Origin: JBBSAT01 sp044223665 | Lineage (GTDB): Bacteria; Myxococcota_A; Polyangia; Polyangiales; Sandaracinaceae | DNA: 64,000 nucleotides | Direction of reading: 5' to 3' | Assembly (NCBI GenBank): GCA_044223665.1 | Contig: JBGALT010000004.1 | Location: 1 to 64,000 of the forward strand | In this document: piece by piece, positions 1 through 7,644 of the stretch | How the letters are laid out: each line of letters begins with the position of its first letter | Numbering within the stretch: position 1 is the stretch's first letter | The notes under the pieces: generated by a model | Told to the model about the DNA's origin: nothing | Seen by the model: only the letters and a program-made list of their open reading frames with translations | Databases searched by the model: none | Position numbers and translations under genes: made by a program

Positions 1-159
1 GGGCGCGACGGATCGCTCATGCAGTCCGCGAGCGGCCAGCTCCGCGCATGGCGCAGGGCGTACCGCGACGCCCGCGAGCGCTGGACCCTCGACAAGACGG
101 CCGTGTTCCCGCGCGGAACGTGGTGGGTGGTACAGCGCGCGGGGGCCGCGTTCGGGTAG
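1..159 (+). CDS. RAYT (REP-associated transposase) C-terminal part, cut by window start
   Basis: Frame 1 reads from the first base to a TAG at 157-159 and encodes the last 52 residues of a REP-associated tyrosine transposase-like protein, rich in Arg and Trp (it contains RAWRRAYRDARERW). The first 166 bases match 2251-2416 with a single difference (base 141), so this is a recent duplicate of the tail of the broken transposase at 1529-2409. The start lies outside the window, so it cannot be told whether this copy is intact. Family assignment rests on the second copy, where the HUH motif is visible. Confidence 0.6.
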   Translation, partial: GRDGSLMQSASGQLRAWRRAYRDARERWTLDKTAVFPRGTWWVVQRAGAAFG

Positions 160-390
160 CGAACGCGCTCGGCGCGCTCCCGAACGAACGTGCCCTCGCG
201 GACGCGGGTGCAGAGGTCCGTCCGCAGCGAGCTCTCGAGCGCACCGCGTTGCTGCGACCGCTCGGAAGGCGGCGCCGATGGCGTCCCTCGGCGTGAGGCG
301 CGAGGGGTTGCGGGGCGAAATTCAGCCACGCGAAGCCTCGAACGGGCCCGGTGAAGAGCGACTACGTGATGCCAACCAGGGTCGGTCTTG
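160..390 (+). repeat. 3' non-coding element following RAYT, copy 1
   Basis: About 230 bp after the transposase stop resembles the sequence after the second transposase (2410-2638) and, more weakly, 9240-9453. All three end in the same 25 bases (366-390 here), beginning GTGATGCCAACC and ending GGTCGGTCTTG. Similarity stops right after this terminus, and the flanking DNA differs between copies, which is what the right end of a mobile unit would look like. The stretch has no convincing coding frame. Confidence 0.6.
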
Positions 391-490
391 AACCCCCCTG
401 ACGCGCGAGCGCTTCCTTCTCGCGCTCCAGCCGCGCGAGCTCCGCGCGGAGCTTCGCGTGCTCTTCGGCCGTCGGCGCGCGCTCCGTCAC
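362..490 (-). pseudogene. Possible transposase-like coiled-coil remnant
   Basis: On the minus strand a 42-residue frame runs from a GTG at 490 to a TAG at 362. Its middle (TAEEHAKLRAELARLEREKE) is a heptad-like, charged helix reminiscent of the C-terminal coiled coil of IS3-type OrfA proteins. An in-frame TGA lies just upstream of the GTG. The last part reads through the terminus of the RAYT 3' element, so any original protein is truncated. No domain can be proved from so short a piece; the rest of 391-629 shows nothing recognisable. Confidence 0.2.
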
Positions 491-629
491 CCCTCGTACA
501 GGTCACGAACGCGGCCGCCACGCCAGCGACGTCGATCACAGGATCACTCATGCTTCGCGCGCTATCCACGTACGCCGAAAGGCATCATGCGCCCACGCCT
601 CGCGACGCAATCCGCGCTATGCTGTTGGA

Positions 630-1241
630 GTGTCTGGAAAACGTGAACGTCTCGCACGCGCTTCCTCGTGGCTATCGCTCGCCGCGCTCGTCGTCTCGCT
701 GAGTGCAAGCTCGACGAGCGCTGAAGTCACACTGCGGCAGTTCGACGTTCGACTACACATCGTCGACGCGATCGAGAATTGGGGAGCCGTAGAGTTCTGG
801 TCTCGCTCCCAGCTGGACACGGCCAACCGGCTCTTTTCTGGGGCCGGCGTACGATTTCAAATCGCCTCGATCGAACGGAATACGCTTCGTCACCAGTCGG
901 AGGTGCCGGCGGTCCTTCGGACGCTCGTGGGGCGATCGGACCGCGATGATCGAGCGATTGACATCTACGTCATCCCCGAGCTCGACCACAGCGGGTGCTT
1001 GGCCGGCGTAGCGCTTCGACCTGGTCGATCTGGTGCGGCACCGGGTTTCGTCGTCGTCAGACGCTACCTGTATCCAACTCTGTCGCACGAGCTGGCGCAC
1101 TATTTCGGTCTTGAGCACTCATCCGATCCGGAGAATCTGATGTACTCGGATTTCGAGCTGCAAGACGACGGGCACTCGGCGACGCTCGACGCGGAGCAGT
1201 TGCGCTTGATCGAACGGAACGCCGGGGAGATGCAGCCCTGA
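630..1241 (+). CDS. Secreted metzincin-like zinc metalloprotease
   Basis: A 203-residue protein that probably acts outside the cell. A hydrophobic signal segment (about residues 11-31, ending SSTSA) follows a basic N-terminus. The zinc site HELAHYFGLEH at residues 153-163 fits HExxHxxGxxH, and a following NLMYSD (about 169-174) supplies a metzincin-type Met-turn, so all three His ligands and the catalytic Glu are present. The start is a GTG at 630, the only one giving a complete signal peptide. The gene stands alone between two mobile-element fragments, so its base composition and origin deserve attention. Substrate is unknown; the protein is short for a metzincin and seems to be a minimal catalytic domain. 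Confidence 0.72.
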   Translation: MSGKRERLARASSWLSLAALVVSLSASSTSAEVTLRQFDVRLHIVDAIENWGAVEFWSRSQLDTANRLFSGAGVRFQIASIERNTLRHQSEVPAVLRTLVGRSDRDDRAIDIYVIPELDHSGCLAGVALRPGRSGAAPGFVVVRRYLYPTLSHELAHYFGLEHSSDPENLMYSDFELQDDGHSATLDAEQLRLIERNAGEMQP

Positions 1242-1501
1242 TCGAGATTGGCAGAGGACTCGCCGCGGATTTGCTTGCACGACTGGATCCAGCGATCTCG
1301 GAGACGTCTCCAGTGCGATCGGGCGGTTCTCGTGCATCTCCAAGTCGCGCCGACAGCGCGGCCCGGCGCGGCGACCGCGAGGTGGCCAGCCAGATCGCGC
1401 TCAGGATGCTCGACCGGCCTGAGCACCGACCTGGTTGGCGGGCCGCCGCCACCCCCGCCAGTTCCCACCGAGAAACTACGCGATTTCAGCGAGCGAACGA
1501 C

Positions 1502-1513
1502 CGGACCGGTCCG
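1502..1513. promoter_or_regulatory. 12-bp perfect palindrome upstream of RAYT
   Basis: CGGACCGGTCCG is a perfect palindrome 15 bases before the transposase ATG at 1529. RAYT proteins act on short palindromic (REP) sequences, and such a site could equally be an operator. The rest of 1242-1528 shows nothing else recognisable. No second copy was noticed in the window. Confidence 0.3.
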
Positions 1514-1528
1514 TGATCGACCGCGGGC

Positions 1529-2409
1529 ATGACCCTGCCCCGCCGTGTCGTTCCCGGGACCACCTACCAGCTCACGCGTCGGACCCTCGACCGCCGCTTC
1601 TATCTGCAGCCGAGCCCCGAGCTGAACCGTGTGTACGAGTACGCGCTCGCCTTCGCCGCCGAGAAGCACGGCGTCGGAGTGCACGGCTTCGGGTGCATGA
1701 GCAACCATTCGCACGACACCGTCACGGACTGGCGAGGAGTGTTGCCCGACTTCATGCGCGACTTTCATCGCGAGCTCGCGATGGGCGTCAAGGCCCTGTA
1801 CGGCATCTCCGAGAACGTCTGGGCCGCTGGAAAGCCCTCCGCTGTCGAGCCCCGTGGGCGAAGCCGCGCAGCTCGAGGCCGTTCTATATGCGACGCTGAA
1901 CCCCGTCACCGCAGGCCTCGTTCCGCGCGCGTCCGAGTGGCCAGGCGCCATCTCGTTGCCGCAGACGCGCCGCATCGAGGCGAGGCGACCCGCCGTCTGG
2001 TTCAGGCGAGGACCGGCCCGAGGTCATCACGCTCGAGATTACACCACCGCCCGCGTGGACCGGCACCGCGGACGAGTGGCACGACTGGCTCGAGACGGAG
2101 GTGGCGCGCCGAGAAGAGGAGATCGCGAAAGAGCGTCGCGCTCGGAACAAGCCCTTCCTCGGCCGCCGACGCGTGCTCGCACAGCGACCCTTCGATCGAC
2201 CGCGCAACGCCGACGTGCTCCCGCCGAAGCGCAATCCGACACTGAAGACCGGGCGCGACGGATCGCTCATGCAGTCCGCGAGCGGCCAGCTCCGCGCATG
2301 GCGCAGGGCGTACCGCGACGCCCGCGAGCGCTGGACCCTCGACAAGACGGCCGTGTTCCCGCGCGGAACGTGGTGGGTGGTACAGCGCGCAGGGGCCGCG
2401 TTCGGGTAG
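1529..2409 (+). pseudogene. RAYT / IS200-like Y1 transposase, two frameshifts
   Basis: A single-strand HUH transposase of the REP-associated family. Frame 2 from the ATG at 1529 carries the HUH motif (HSH in GCMSNHSHD). The reading moves to frame 3 near 1850-1853, where a run of four C appears to hold one extra base. Frame 3 then carries a conserved helix with the candidate nucleophile Tyr (AVLYATLNPVTAGLV). A second +1 shift near 1998-2002 moves to frame 1, which reads SGEDRPEVITLEI onward to the TAG at 2407-2409. Restoring both shifts gives one continuous protein of about 290 residues, so this is one gene with two single-base insertions rather than three genes. The tail is duplicated at 1-159. 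It is probably inactive unless the shifts are sequencing errors. Confidence 0.75.
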
Positions 2410-2638
2410 CGAACGCGCTCGGCGCGATCCGCTGACGTGCTCTCGCACGCGCGGCTGCAGAGGTCCGTCCGCAGCGCGCTCTCGTGCGCAGCGCGTTGCT
2501 GCGACCGCTCGGAAGGCGGCGCCGATGGGCGTTCCTCGGCGTGAGGCGCGAGGGGTTGCGGGGCGAAATTCAGCCACACGAAGCCTCGAACTGGCCCGGT
2601 GAAGAGCGACTACGTGATGCCAACCAGGGTCGGTCTTG
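2410..2638 (+). repeat. 3' non-coding element following RAYT, copy 2
   Basis: This copy corresponds to 160-390, with the shared 25-base terminus at 2614-2638. A short echo of the terminus (AGGGTCGGTCTTG) recurs at 2648-2660. It directly abuts the end of the unknown operon whose last stop codon is at 2692, and so marks the left border of the halogenase segment. Confidence 0.6.
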
Positions 2639-2691
2639 GTTCGCCGAAGGGTCGGTCTTGTCTGGGTACCATCACCAGCGCGCGCCGCCGC

Positions 2692-3426
2692 TCACTCCGT
2701 ACACTGCGCGATCACATCCGGGGTTCGGAGCGCGAGGCGCCGCGCGGCCTCGACGCTCGCCGGTGTCGATATCGATGCCGTCCGCGCCGCCTCGACGGCG
2801 GAGAGATAGCGACGAACGGCCTCGCACTCGAACGGGCCGACGAGGTGCTGGGCCGCTGCAAGCAAGCGGGCGCGCGCCTCAGCTTGGAACTGCGCGGGCG
2901 GCGTGAACTCCCGACCACCATCCTCCGTCAGGACGAACACCGGAAGTCGTGAGGTATCCAGTGGGGCCTCGAGTGCAGCGACGGCGGCTTCGTAGATCTC
3001 ACCCGCTCGCAAGTCCGCAGCGACGGACCAGGTCGGCGAGCCCGCGCGAGCCAACGGATCGAGCCGCGAAGCCATGGTTCGTGCGTGGTCGACGAGCCCG
3101 TTTGCAAGCGTCGCGTACCGTCGCACGAAGATTAGAAGATCGGGAGTCGGCTCGACATCGATGCGGAGAGAGGCGAGCTCTCGATCGGAAGGATTGAGCT
3201 GCGCATACAGCGCTCGGGCACTCGCGTCCGGCTCCCCAACTGCTGGCGAGCTCGGACCCGCTCCTTGCGTGATGTTGCCGCCTCGCGGATCCGATGTCGG
3301 CGACGAGGCTTGCTGCGTGCCGTAGGCCGCCGTCGCGGGCGCGCCACAGGCAAGGAGCGCGAGGGCGATCAGACCGCGAGAGATCGGAAAGCTCTTCACG
3401 CACGCTGGATACCACAGCCGGCTCAT
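2692..3426 (-). CDS. Putative lipoprotein, last gene of unknown four-gene operon
   Basis: A protein of 244 residues that I do not recognise. A basic N-terminus and hydrophobic stretch end in ALLACG, a plausible lipobox with Cys27, so it is probably an envelope lipoprotein. A GTG at 3399 (residue 10) would give a more usual signal length and could be the true start. The mature part is Ala-rich and mostly helical, with Cys in the C-terminal region (FECEAV, IAQCTE). It starts 15 bases after the stop of the gene at 3442-4521, so it is very probably cotranscribed with the three genes upstream. Nothing indicates an enzyme. Confidence 0.6.
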   Translation of the reverse strand: MSRLWYPACVKSFPISRGLIALALLACGAPATAAYGTQQASSPTSDPRGGNITQGAGPSSPAVGEPDASARALYAQLNPSDRELASLRIDVEPTPDLLIFVRRYATLANGLVDHARTMASRLDPLARAGSPTWSVAADLRAGEIYEAAVAALEAPLDTSRLPVFVLTEDGGREFTPPAQFQAEARARLLAAAQHLVGPFECEAVRRYLSAVEAARTASISTPASVEAARRLALRTPDVIAQCTE

Positions 3427-3441
3427 CCCACCAGCCGCCGT

Positions 3442-4521
3442 TCACCGAGTTCTTGACAGCAAGAGCGTGCGAATGACGCTCGCGAGCGCGGCGTCGGTCC
3501 CCGGTGGCCTCGCCCCCGGGCCGATGGCACTGCGCGCGAGCAGCAACATTCTCCCTCGCGCGCGGATAGCGTTCGGATCGTCGTCGTACGACGGCCGGAG
3601 ATGCGAGACCCGGCTTGCGCTCCCCCGCCCCTTCGGCCCATCGGGGCCGAAGTATGCGCCGGGGCCGACGTGCTGCGCGATGCGGTGCGCTGCGAACTGC
3701 GAGCGAAGGTAGTGAGGGAGTAGCGAGCTACTTCGCGGTGCACCCGTGGGCCCGGCGTCCGGGTTCCCAGGCAGGGAGACCTTCGGCTCATGCTTCGATG
3801 GGGGGGCAACATTCCGGTTGTCGGGAGTCTGCTTAGGTGCGACCGAAGGAGGGGCATTCTGGTTCCCCGGATTGTTCCGATTGCCGACGGAGCCTCGGCT
3901 CGGACCTGCCCCAGAGCCGCCAGATTGTTCGGGCGTCGGCGGGCGGCCCATGTCATTCCGCATGAAGTCGTTGAGTTCGACAGCGTGTTCTCTCCGCAGC
4001 CGTTCTAGCTCTTCATCGCTCTCTGCGTCCGTGCCGGGAAGCAGCTCGTCTAGGAGCCGTTGCTCCTCCTCCAGCGCGTGCTGCATGGCCTGACGCTCGC
4101 GCTCCTCGTCCGGGGAGCCCATCAGGCGACCCGCTCTGATTGCGTCCATCTCCTCCTCGGTGAGGATGTCGCCGGGTGCGCCTCCAGTAGGCGCCGGATC
4201 GTCCCCGTCACCGAAGACGAAGTCTCGAGGGTCGACACCCAGATGCCCGCGCTCCTTCCCTGAGGCAAGCCCCGGGACACGGTCGAGATCCACGCCGCCG
4301 CGCGACGCGCTGCCCGCCAGGCCCAGTCGTTCACGGCCGAGGGCGATCGCGAGGTCGGCAATCTCGCCCGCCCGTAGGTCCACCCCCCTCGCCGCCGCCG
4401 CGTCGGCGACGCCGCGCATGATGTCGGCGAGGTGGAAATCCGGGACCCCGGCGACGTGGACCGACGCGACCCTGTGATCGCTCGCCACCTCGTCGATCGC
4501 GACGAACTTGTTCTTGCCCAT
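3442..4521 (-). CDS. Unknown low-complexity protein, third gene of the operon
   Basis: A protein of 359 residues with no recognised domain. The N-terminal part (1-100) looks globular and acidic/Ala-rich. About 110-190 is a charged helical region rich in Glu and Arg (LTEEEMDAIRAGRL, EEEQRLLDELL). About 195-270 is a Pro/Asn/Gly/Ser-rich linker with repeated NRN/NQN motifs. The C-terminus is basic. There is no signal peptide or membrane segment. It starts 30 bases after the stop of the paralogue gene at 4552-5058 and ends 15 bases before the lipoprotein gene. A scaffold or linker role is only a guess from composition. Confidence 0.6.
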   Translation of the reverse strand: MGKNKFVAIDEVASDHRVASVHVAGVPDFHLADIMRGVADAAAARGVDLRAGEIADLAIALGRERLGLAGSASRGGVDLDRVPGLASGKERGHLGVDPRDFVFGDGDDPAPTGGAPGDILTEEEMDAIRAGRLMGSPDEERERQAMQHALEEEQRLLDELLPGTDAESDEELERLRREHAVELNDFMRNDMGRPPTPEQSGGSGAGPSRGSVGNRNNPGNQNAPPSVAPKQTPDNRNVAPPSKHEPKVSLPGNPDAGPTGAPRSSSLLPHYLRSQFAAHRIAQHVGPGAYFGPDGPKGRGSASRVSHLRPSYDDDPNAIRARGRMLLLARSAIGPGARPPGTDAALASVIRTLLLSRTR

Positions 4522-4551
4522 CGTCCGCTCCTCGCGCCTCTGCGCCGTCGG

Positions 4552-5058
4552 TCAGTCCATCACTTCGCTCAGGATCGGATCGCGCTCCTCCTCGAGGTCC
4601 CTCGGGCCCGGATCGCGGTTCTTGCAGATCAGGTCGATGCTCATGACGATCTGGAACGTGCCCGCCGTCGCGGCGACGAAGGCGAGCGCGACGTTCAGCG
4701 AGCTCCCGAGCGTGGTCGGAACGGCCGTGACCTTCATGAACCCCGAAGGCGTCGCCTTCAGCCCGCTCGCGAAGCCCGTGACCGCGGTGAGCACCTGGAA
4801 GCCGAAGCCAGGCACGGCGCCACCCGTCAGCGCTCCCGGGTCCTCGTCGGTCGTCCCGTTGGCGTAGTACTGCACCTGCGCGAGCGTCGGATCGAAGTCC
4901 ACCACGCCGCCCGCGTGGAAGCGGACGTACGACGTGATCTCGCTGTACGCAGAGACGTCGATCGGCCCGGCAATCCCGAAGACGGCCGAGGAGCCCGCGG
5001 CGACGCCGCTCAGGTTGAAGAGCGTCCGCGGGAGGATCCGGATGACGCGATTGGCCAT
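4552..5058 (-). CDS. Small beta-rich protein, paralogue B
   Basis: A protein of 168 residues, homologous along its whole core to the product of the neighbouring gene at 5080-5505. Shared positions include an N-terminal RxIR, an AYxEITxYxRxHxG block, a TDEDPGA block, a central FQV and a C-terminal SIDLxCK. Alternating hydrophobic and small residues suggest a beta-sandwich. This copy has an extra acidic tail (RDLEEERDPILSEVMD). There is no signal peptide or catalytic motif. Similar beta-sandwich proteins with a C-terminal S(V/I)DL strand occur among phage-type structural proteins, but I cannot prove that relation here. The gene starts 21 bases after the stop of its paralogue. Confidence 0.7.
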   Translation of the reverse strand: MANRVIRILPRTLFNLSGVAAGSSAVFGIAGPIDVSAYSEITSYVRFHAGGVVDFDPTLAQVQYYANGTTDEDPGALTGGAVPGFGFQVLTAVTGFASGLKATPSGFMKVTAVPTTLGSSLNVALAFVAATAGTFQIVMSIDLICKNRDPGPRDLEEERDPILSEVMD

Positions 5059-5079
5059 CGGCGCACCCGAGGCCGCGCC

Positions 5080-5505
5080 TCAGAACTCCTTGCAGACGAG
5101 GTCGACGCTGATGATGCAATTGAGCGCTCCGACCGCGCTGCTCGTCATCGTCCACGAGAGCGAGAGCATCGAGCCGAAGTTGGCCGGGACCGCGACCGTC
5201 TTCATCTGACCGGCGGCCATGGACTTCACGTCGGTGGCGACCAGCTGCACCTGGAACGCGGGCGCCGACGTCGCGTCGTTGGCTCCCGGGTCTTCGTCGG
5301 TGAAGCCGTCGGCATTGATGATGAAGTTCGACGTCGTTGGGGTCGGCGAGTTGACCGAGCCCGGGTGCATGCGGAAGTAGGCGGTCACCTCCCTGTACGC
5401 CGCCACGTTGATTCGACGGGCGAGATAGATCGTATTCGACACACCGATCCCACCAGGGAAGGTGATCACGCTGCGCTCGACGGGACGGATGATGCGACTG
5501 GTCAT
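5080..5505 (-). CDS. Small beta-rich protein, paralogue A, first gene of the operon
   Basis: A protein of 141 residues starting at ATG 5505, with a strong ribosome site (GGAGGAG) seven bases upstream. It shares with the 4552-5058 product the AYREVTAYFRMHPG block (residues about 35-48), FTDEDPGA, AFQV and ISVDLVCK near the C-terminus. The reading frame stays open far upstream across the halogenase gene, but that is antisense GC-rich noise; the Shine-Dalgarno fixes the start at 5505. It is the first gene of a four-gene minus-strand unit and faces away from the halogenase gene across 249 bases. Function unknown. Confidence 0.75.
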   Translation of the reverse strand: MTSRIIRPVERSVITFPGGIGVSNTIYLARRINVAAYREVTAYFRMHPGSVNSPTPTTSNFIINADGFTDEDPGANDATSAPAFQVQLVATDVKSMAAGQMKTVAVPANFGSMLSLSWTMTSSAVGALNCIISVDLVCKEF

Positions 5506-5576
5506 GGGATGGCTCCTCCGGGCTCGATGAGCGCGAACGTGAAGGTGCCGTGCGGCGAGGAGAATACCCGCCGGTA

Positions 5577-5618
5577 GGTACGGCGTACCCCGTGGCCGGT
5601 ATGGACATCCCGTGGGAT
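5577..5618. promoter_or_regulatory. Two short inverted repeats in the operon/halogenase divergent region
   Basis: Between the divergent starts (5505 minus, 5755 plus) lie GGTACG-G-CGTACC at 5577-5589 and ATCCC-GT-GGGAT at 5607-5618. Both have perfect arms. Their position suits operators shared by the unknown operon and the halogenase. No clear -35/-10 pair is visible, and short palindromes arise by chance in GC-rich DNA. Confidence 0.3.
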
Positions 5619-5754
5619 TCGTGCGGGCGCGGCGCGGGCGACACCGGCCTGATGGCGCGTAGGCGGCTCCCACGCGGGAACGACGCCGTGAGGTCGAGCC
5701 CAGAGCGGGCGTGCAAGGCCTGGGCGCGCCGCGTAAGGTCGGACGAGGTCGACC

Positions 5755-7566
5755 ATGAAGAGCTACGACGTCGTCATCACCGGGGGAGGCCTCGCCGGCC
5801 TCACCACCGCGCTGTACCTGCGCAAGCAGCTGCCCTCGATCTCGATCGCGGTGGTGGAGCCCTCGCGGCGCCCGCTCCCCGAGGCGTGCTTCAAGGTGGG
5901 CGAGTCGTCGGTCGAGATCGGTGCGGGCTTCTTCGAGAACGCCAAGTGGTGCGGCCTGAGGAGCTACCTCGACGAGCACCAGCTCCGGAAGAACGGCCTG
6001 CGCTACTTCAGCGGCGACACCCAGGGCCCGCTGGCGGCGCGCCGCGAGATCGGCCCGAGCGAGCAGCCGGTCGTGCCCGCATTCCAGCTCGATCGAGGCA
6101 AGCTCGAGAACGATCTGCGCGAGATGGTCGCGGCCGCGAAGATCGATCTGCTCGAGGGATGGGCGGTCTACGACCTCACGCTCGCGCAGGGCGAGCAGCC
6201 CCACGTCGTGAAGATCGCGACCGAAGGAAAGACCGACGCGCTCGAGGCGCGCTGGCTGCTCGACGCGAGCGGCCGACGTCGCCTGATCCAGAAGAAGCTG
6301 GGCCTGACCCGCGACAGCGATCACACCCACAGCTCGGCGTGGTTCCGGATCGCGCGGCGCTTCGATGTGGGCTGCCTCGTGCCCGAGAGCGAGACCGCCT
6401 GGCACGCGCGCGACGTCGACAAGAACCGCTGGCTCTCCACCGTGCACCTCATGGGCAAGGGCTACTGGGTGTGGCTCATCCCGCTCTCGAGCGGCCTGCA
6501 CTCGGTGGGCATCGTGGCCGGCGGCGAGCACCACCCGCTCGAGACCTACGGCCGTCCCGACAAGGCGATGGCGTGGATCCAGAAGCACGAGCCGGTGCTC
6601 TACGAGAAGCTCAAGGACGAGACGATCGAGGACTTCAAGATCCTCCGCAACTTCGCCTACACGAGCGAGCAGGTCTTCAGCGGCGATCGCTGGTGCTGCA
6701 TCGGCGAGGCCGGCGTCTTCGTCGATCCGCTCTACTCGCCGGGGAGCGATCTCATCGCGCTCGCGAGCGTGCTCTCGGTCGAGATGGTCAAGGCAGGGCT
6801 CGCCGGAGAAGACGTCGCGGCACGCGCCAAGGAGTACAACGAGTTCTTCCTCGGCTTCATCGAGGTCACGACGGCCACGTTCCGCCGTCACTCGCACATC
6901 AACGGCGCGCCCGCCGCGCTCGCCGCGAAGCTCTACTGGGACAACTTCCACTACTGGTCGTTCGTCTGTCAGTACTTCTTCCAGCGCCTCTATCGCCTCG
7001 CGCCGAGCGAGCACGCGCGCTTCCGCGAGCTGCACAAGAAGTTCGCCGCGCTGAACGTGAAGGCGCAGAAGGTCCTGAAGGCGTGGGCCCACATCGCGCC
7101 GGCGGACGAGCCCGGCCGCGTGTGGGGCGACTTCGTGCCGCTGCCGCAGTTCCCTTCGTTGCTCGCGGACCTCCACCTCGATCTGCAGAACGAGCGCGAT
7201 GCGGATGCGACCTACGAGGTGATGAGCAAGAACCTCGCGGGCGCGCAGGAGGTCGTCGCCGAGCTCGTGCTGCGCGCGCTCAAGGCCGTGGGCCCGAAGA
7301 ACGCGCAGCGCCTCGCCGACGACACGGGCTTCGTCGACTGGGGGCTCGTCTTCGAGCCGATGCGCTTCGTCTACGACGAGGCGACCGATCGTTCGCCGCT
7401 CCGCAAGCAGCTGCCGCGGATCGCGCGCGACATGGAGCGTTGCCTCGGCAAGTGCGAGAACGACGGAGAGGCGCCCACGATGCGCGAGCTCGTGCGCCTC
7501 GCCTACGGCGCGGGCCGCGGCGAGAACAAGACGACGATGAGCCTGCGCGCCGTCACCGGCGAGTAG
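5755..7566 (+). CDS. FAD-dependent halogenase-like oxidoreductase
   Basis: A 603-residue flavoprotein of the tryptophan-halogenase superfamily, expected to use FADH2, O2 and halide to halogenate an unknown substrate. The FAD site GGGLAG is at residues 10-15, a FKVGES motif at 46-51 fits the (K/R)VGES block of phenolic and carrier-type halogenases, and WVWLIP at 238-243 fits the WxWxIP signature that separates halogenases from monooxygenases. DASGRRRLIQKKLGL (170-184) and GEAGVFVDPLYSPG (317-330) complete the family pattern. The C-terminal 200 residues (helical, rich in aromatics) are longer than in simple members. The start ATG has GAGG nearby. No reductase or biosynthetic cluster lies beside it; its neighbours are the unknown operon and a duplicated copy of its own 3' end. 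Without the substrate, a plain FAD oxidoreductase remains possible. Confidence 0.78.
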   Translation: MKSYDVVITGGGLAGLTTALYLRKQLPSISIAVVEPSRRPLPEACFKVGESSVEIGAGFFENAKWCGLRSYLDEHQLRKNGLRYFSGDTQGPLAARREIGPSEQPVVPAFQLDRGKLENDLREMVAAAKIDLLEGWAVYDLTLAQGEQPHVVKIATEGKTDALEARWLLDASGRRRLIQKKLGLTRDSDHTHSSAWFRIARRFDVGCLVPESETAWHARDVDKNRWLSTVHLMGKGYWVWLIPLSSGLHSVGIVAGGEHHPLETYGRPDKAMAWIQKHEPVLYEKLKDETIEDFKILRNFAYTSEQVFSGDRWCCIGEAGVFVDPLYSPGSDLIALASVLSVEMVKAGLAGEDVAARAKEYNEFFLGFIEVTTATFRRHSHINGAPAALAAKLYWDNFHYWSFVCQYFFQRLYRLAPSEHARFRELHKKFAALNVKAQKVLKAWAHIAPADEPGRVWGDFVPLPQFPSLLADLHLDLQNERDADATYEVMSKNLAGAQEVVAELVLRALKAVGPKNAQRLADDTGFVDWGLVFEPMRFVYDEATDRSPLRKQLPRIARDMERCLGKCENDGEAPTMRELVRLAYGAGRGENKTTMSLRAVTGE

Positions 7567-7588
7567 ATCATCAACGCGACTGGGTGCA

Positions 7589-7616
7589 CGTGAGCAAGGG
7601 CGTGCCGCTGCTCACG
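7589..7616 (+). terminator. Hairpin after the halogenase, also present in its 3' duplicate
   Basis: Perfect 8-bp arms CGTGAGCA and TGCTCACG with a 12-base loop lie 22 bases after the halogenase stop. The same hairpin recurs at 9610-9637 in the duplicated fragment. There is no T-tract, so termination is only suggested by position. Confidence 0.4.
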
Positions 7617-7644
7617 TCCCACTGGCACGTGCCCGCACGCACGA

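Noticed and set aside
1100..1975. 291-residue minus-strand frame over the protease end and RAYT start
   Set aside because: It overlaps two supported plus-strand genes, has no ribosome site and no motif.
4432..5577. 381-residue plus-strand frame opposite the unknown operon
   Set aside because: Very Arg/Asp/His-rich composition, no start signal, and antisense to two paralogous genes whose shared motifs prove the minus strand.
5080..7176. A 698-residue minus-strand frame across the halogenase gene
   Set aside because: Only its last 141 residues, from ATG 5505 with a Shine-Dalgarno site, are a real gene. The rest is antisense to the halogenase and Arg/Ala/Leu-rich, as expected from GC-rich third positions.
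7622..7637. TGGCACGTGCCCGCAC as a sigma54 promoter
   Set aside because: The TGGCAC half is present, but the TTGC(A/T) half at the right spacing is missing; it is also within the halogenase 3' duplicate.
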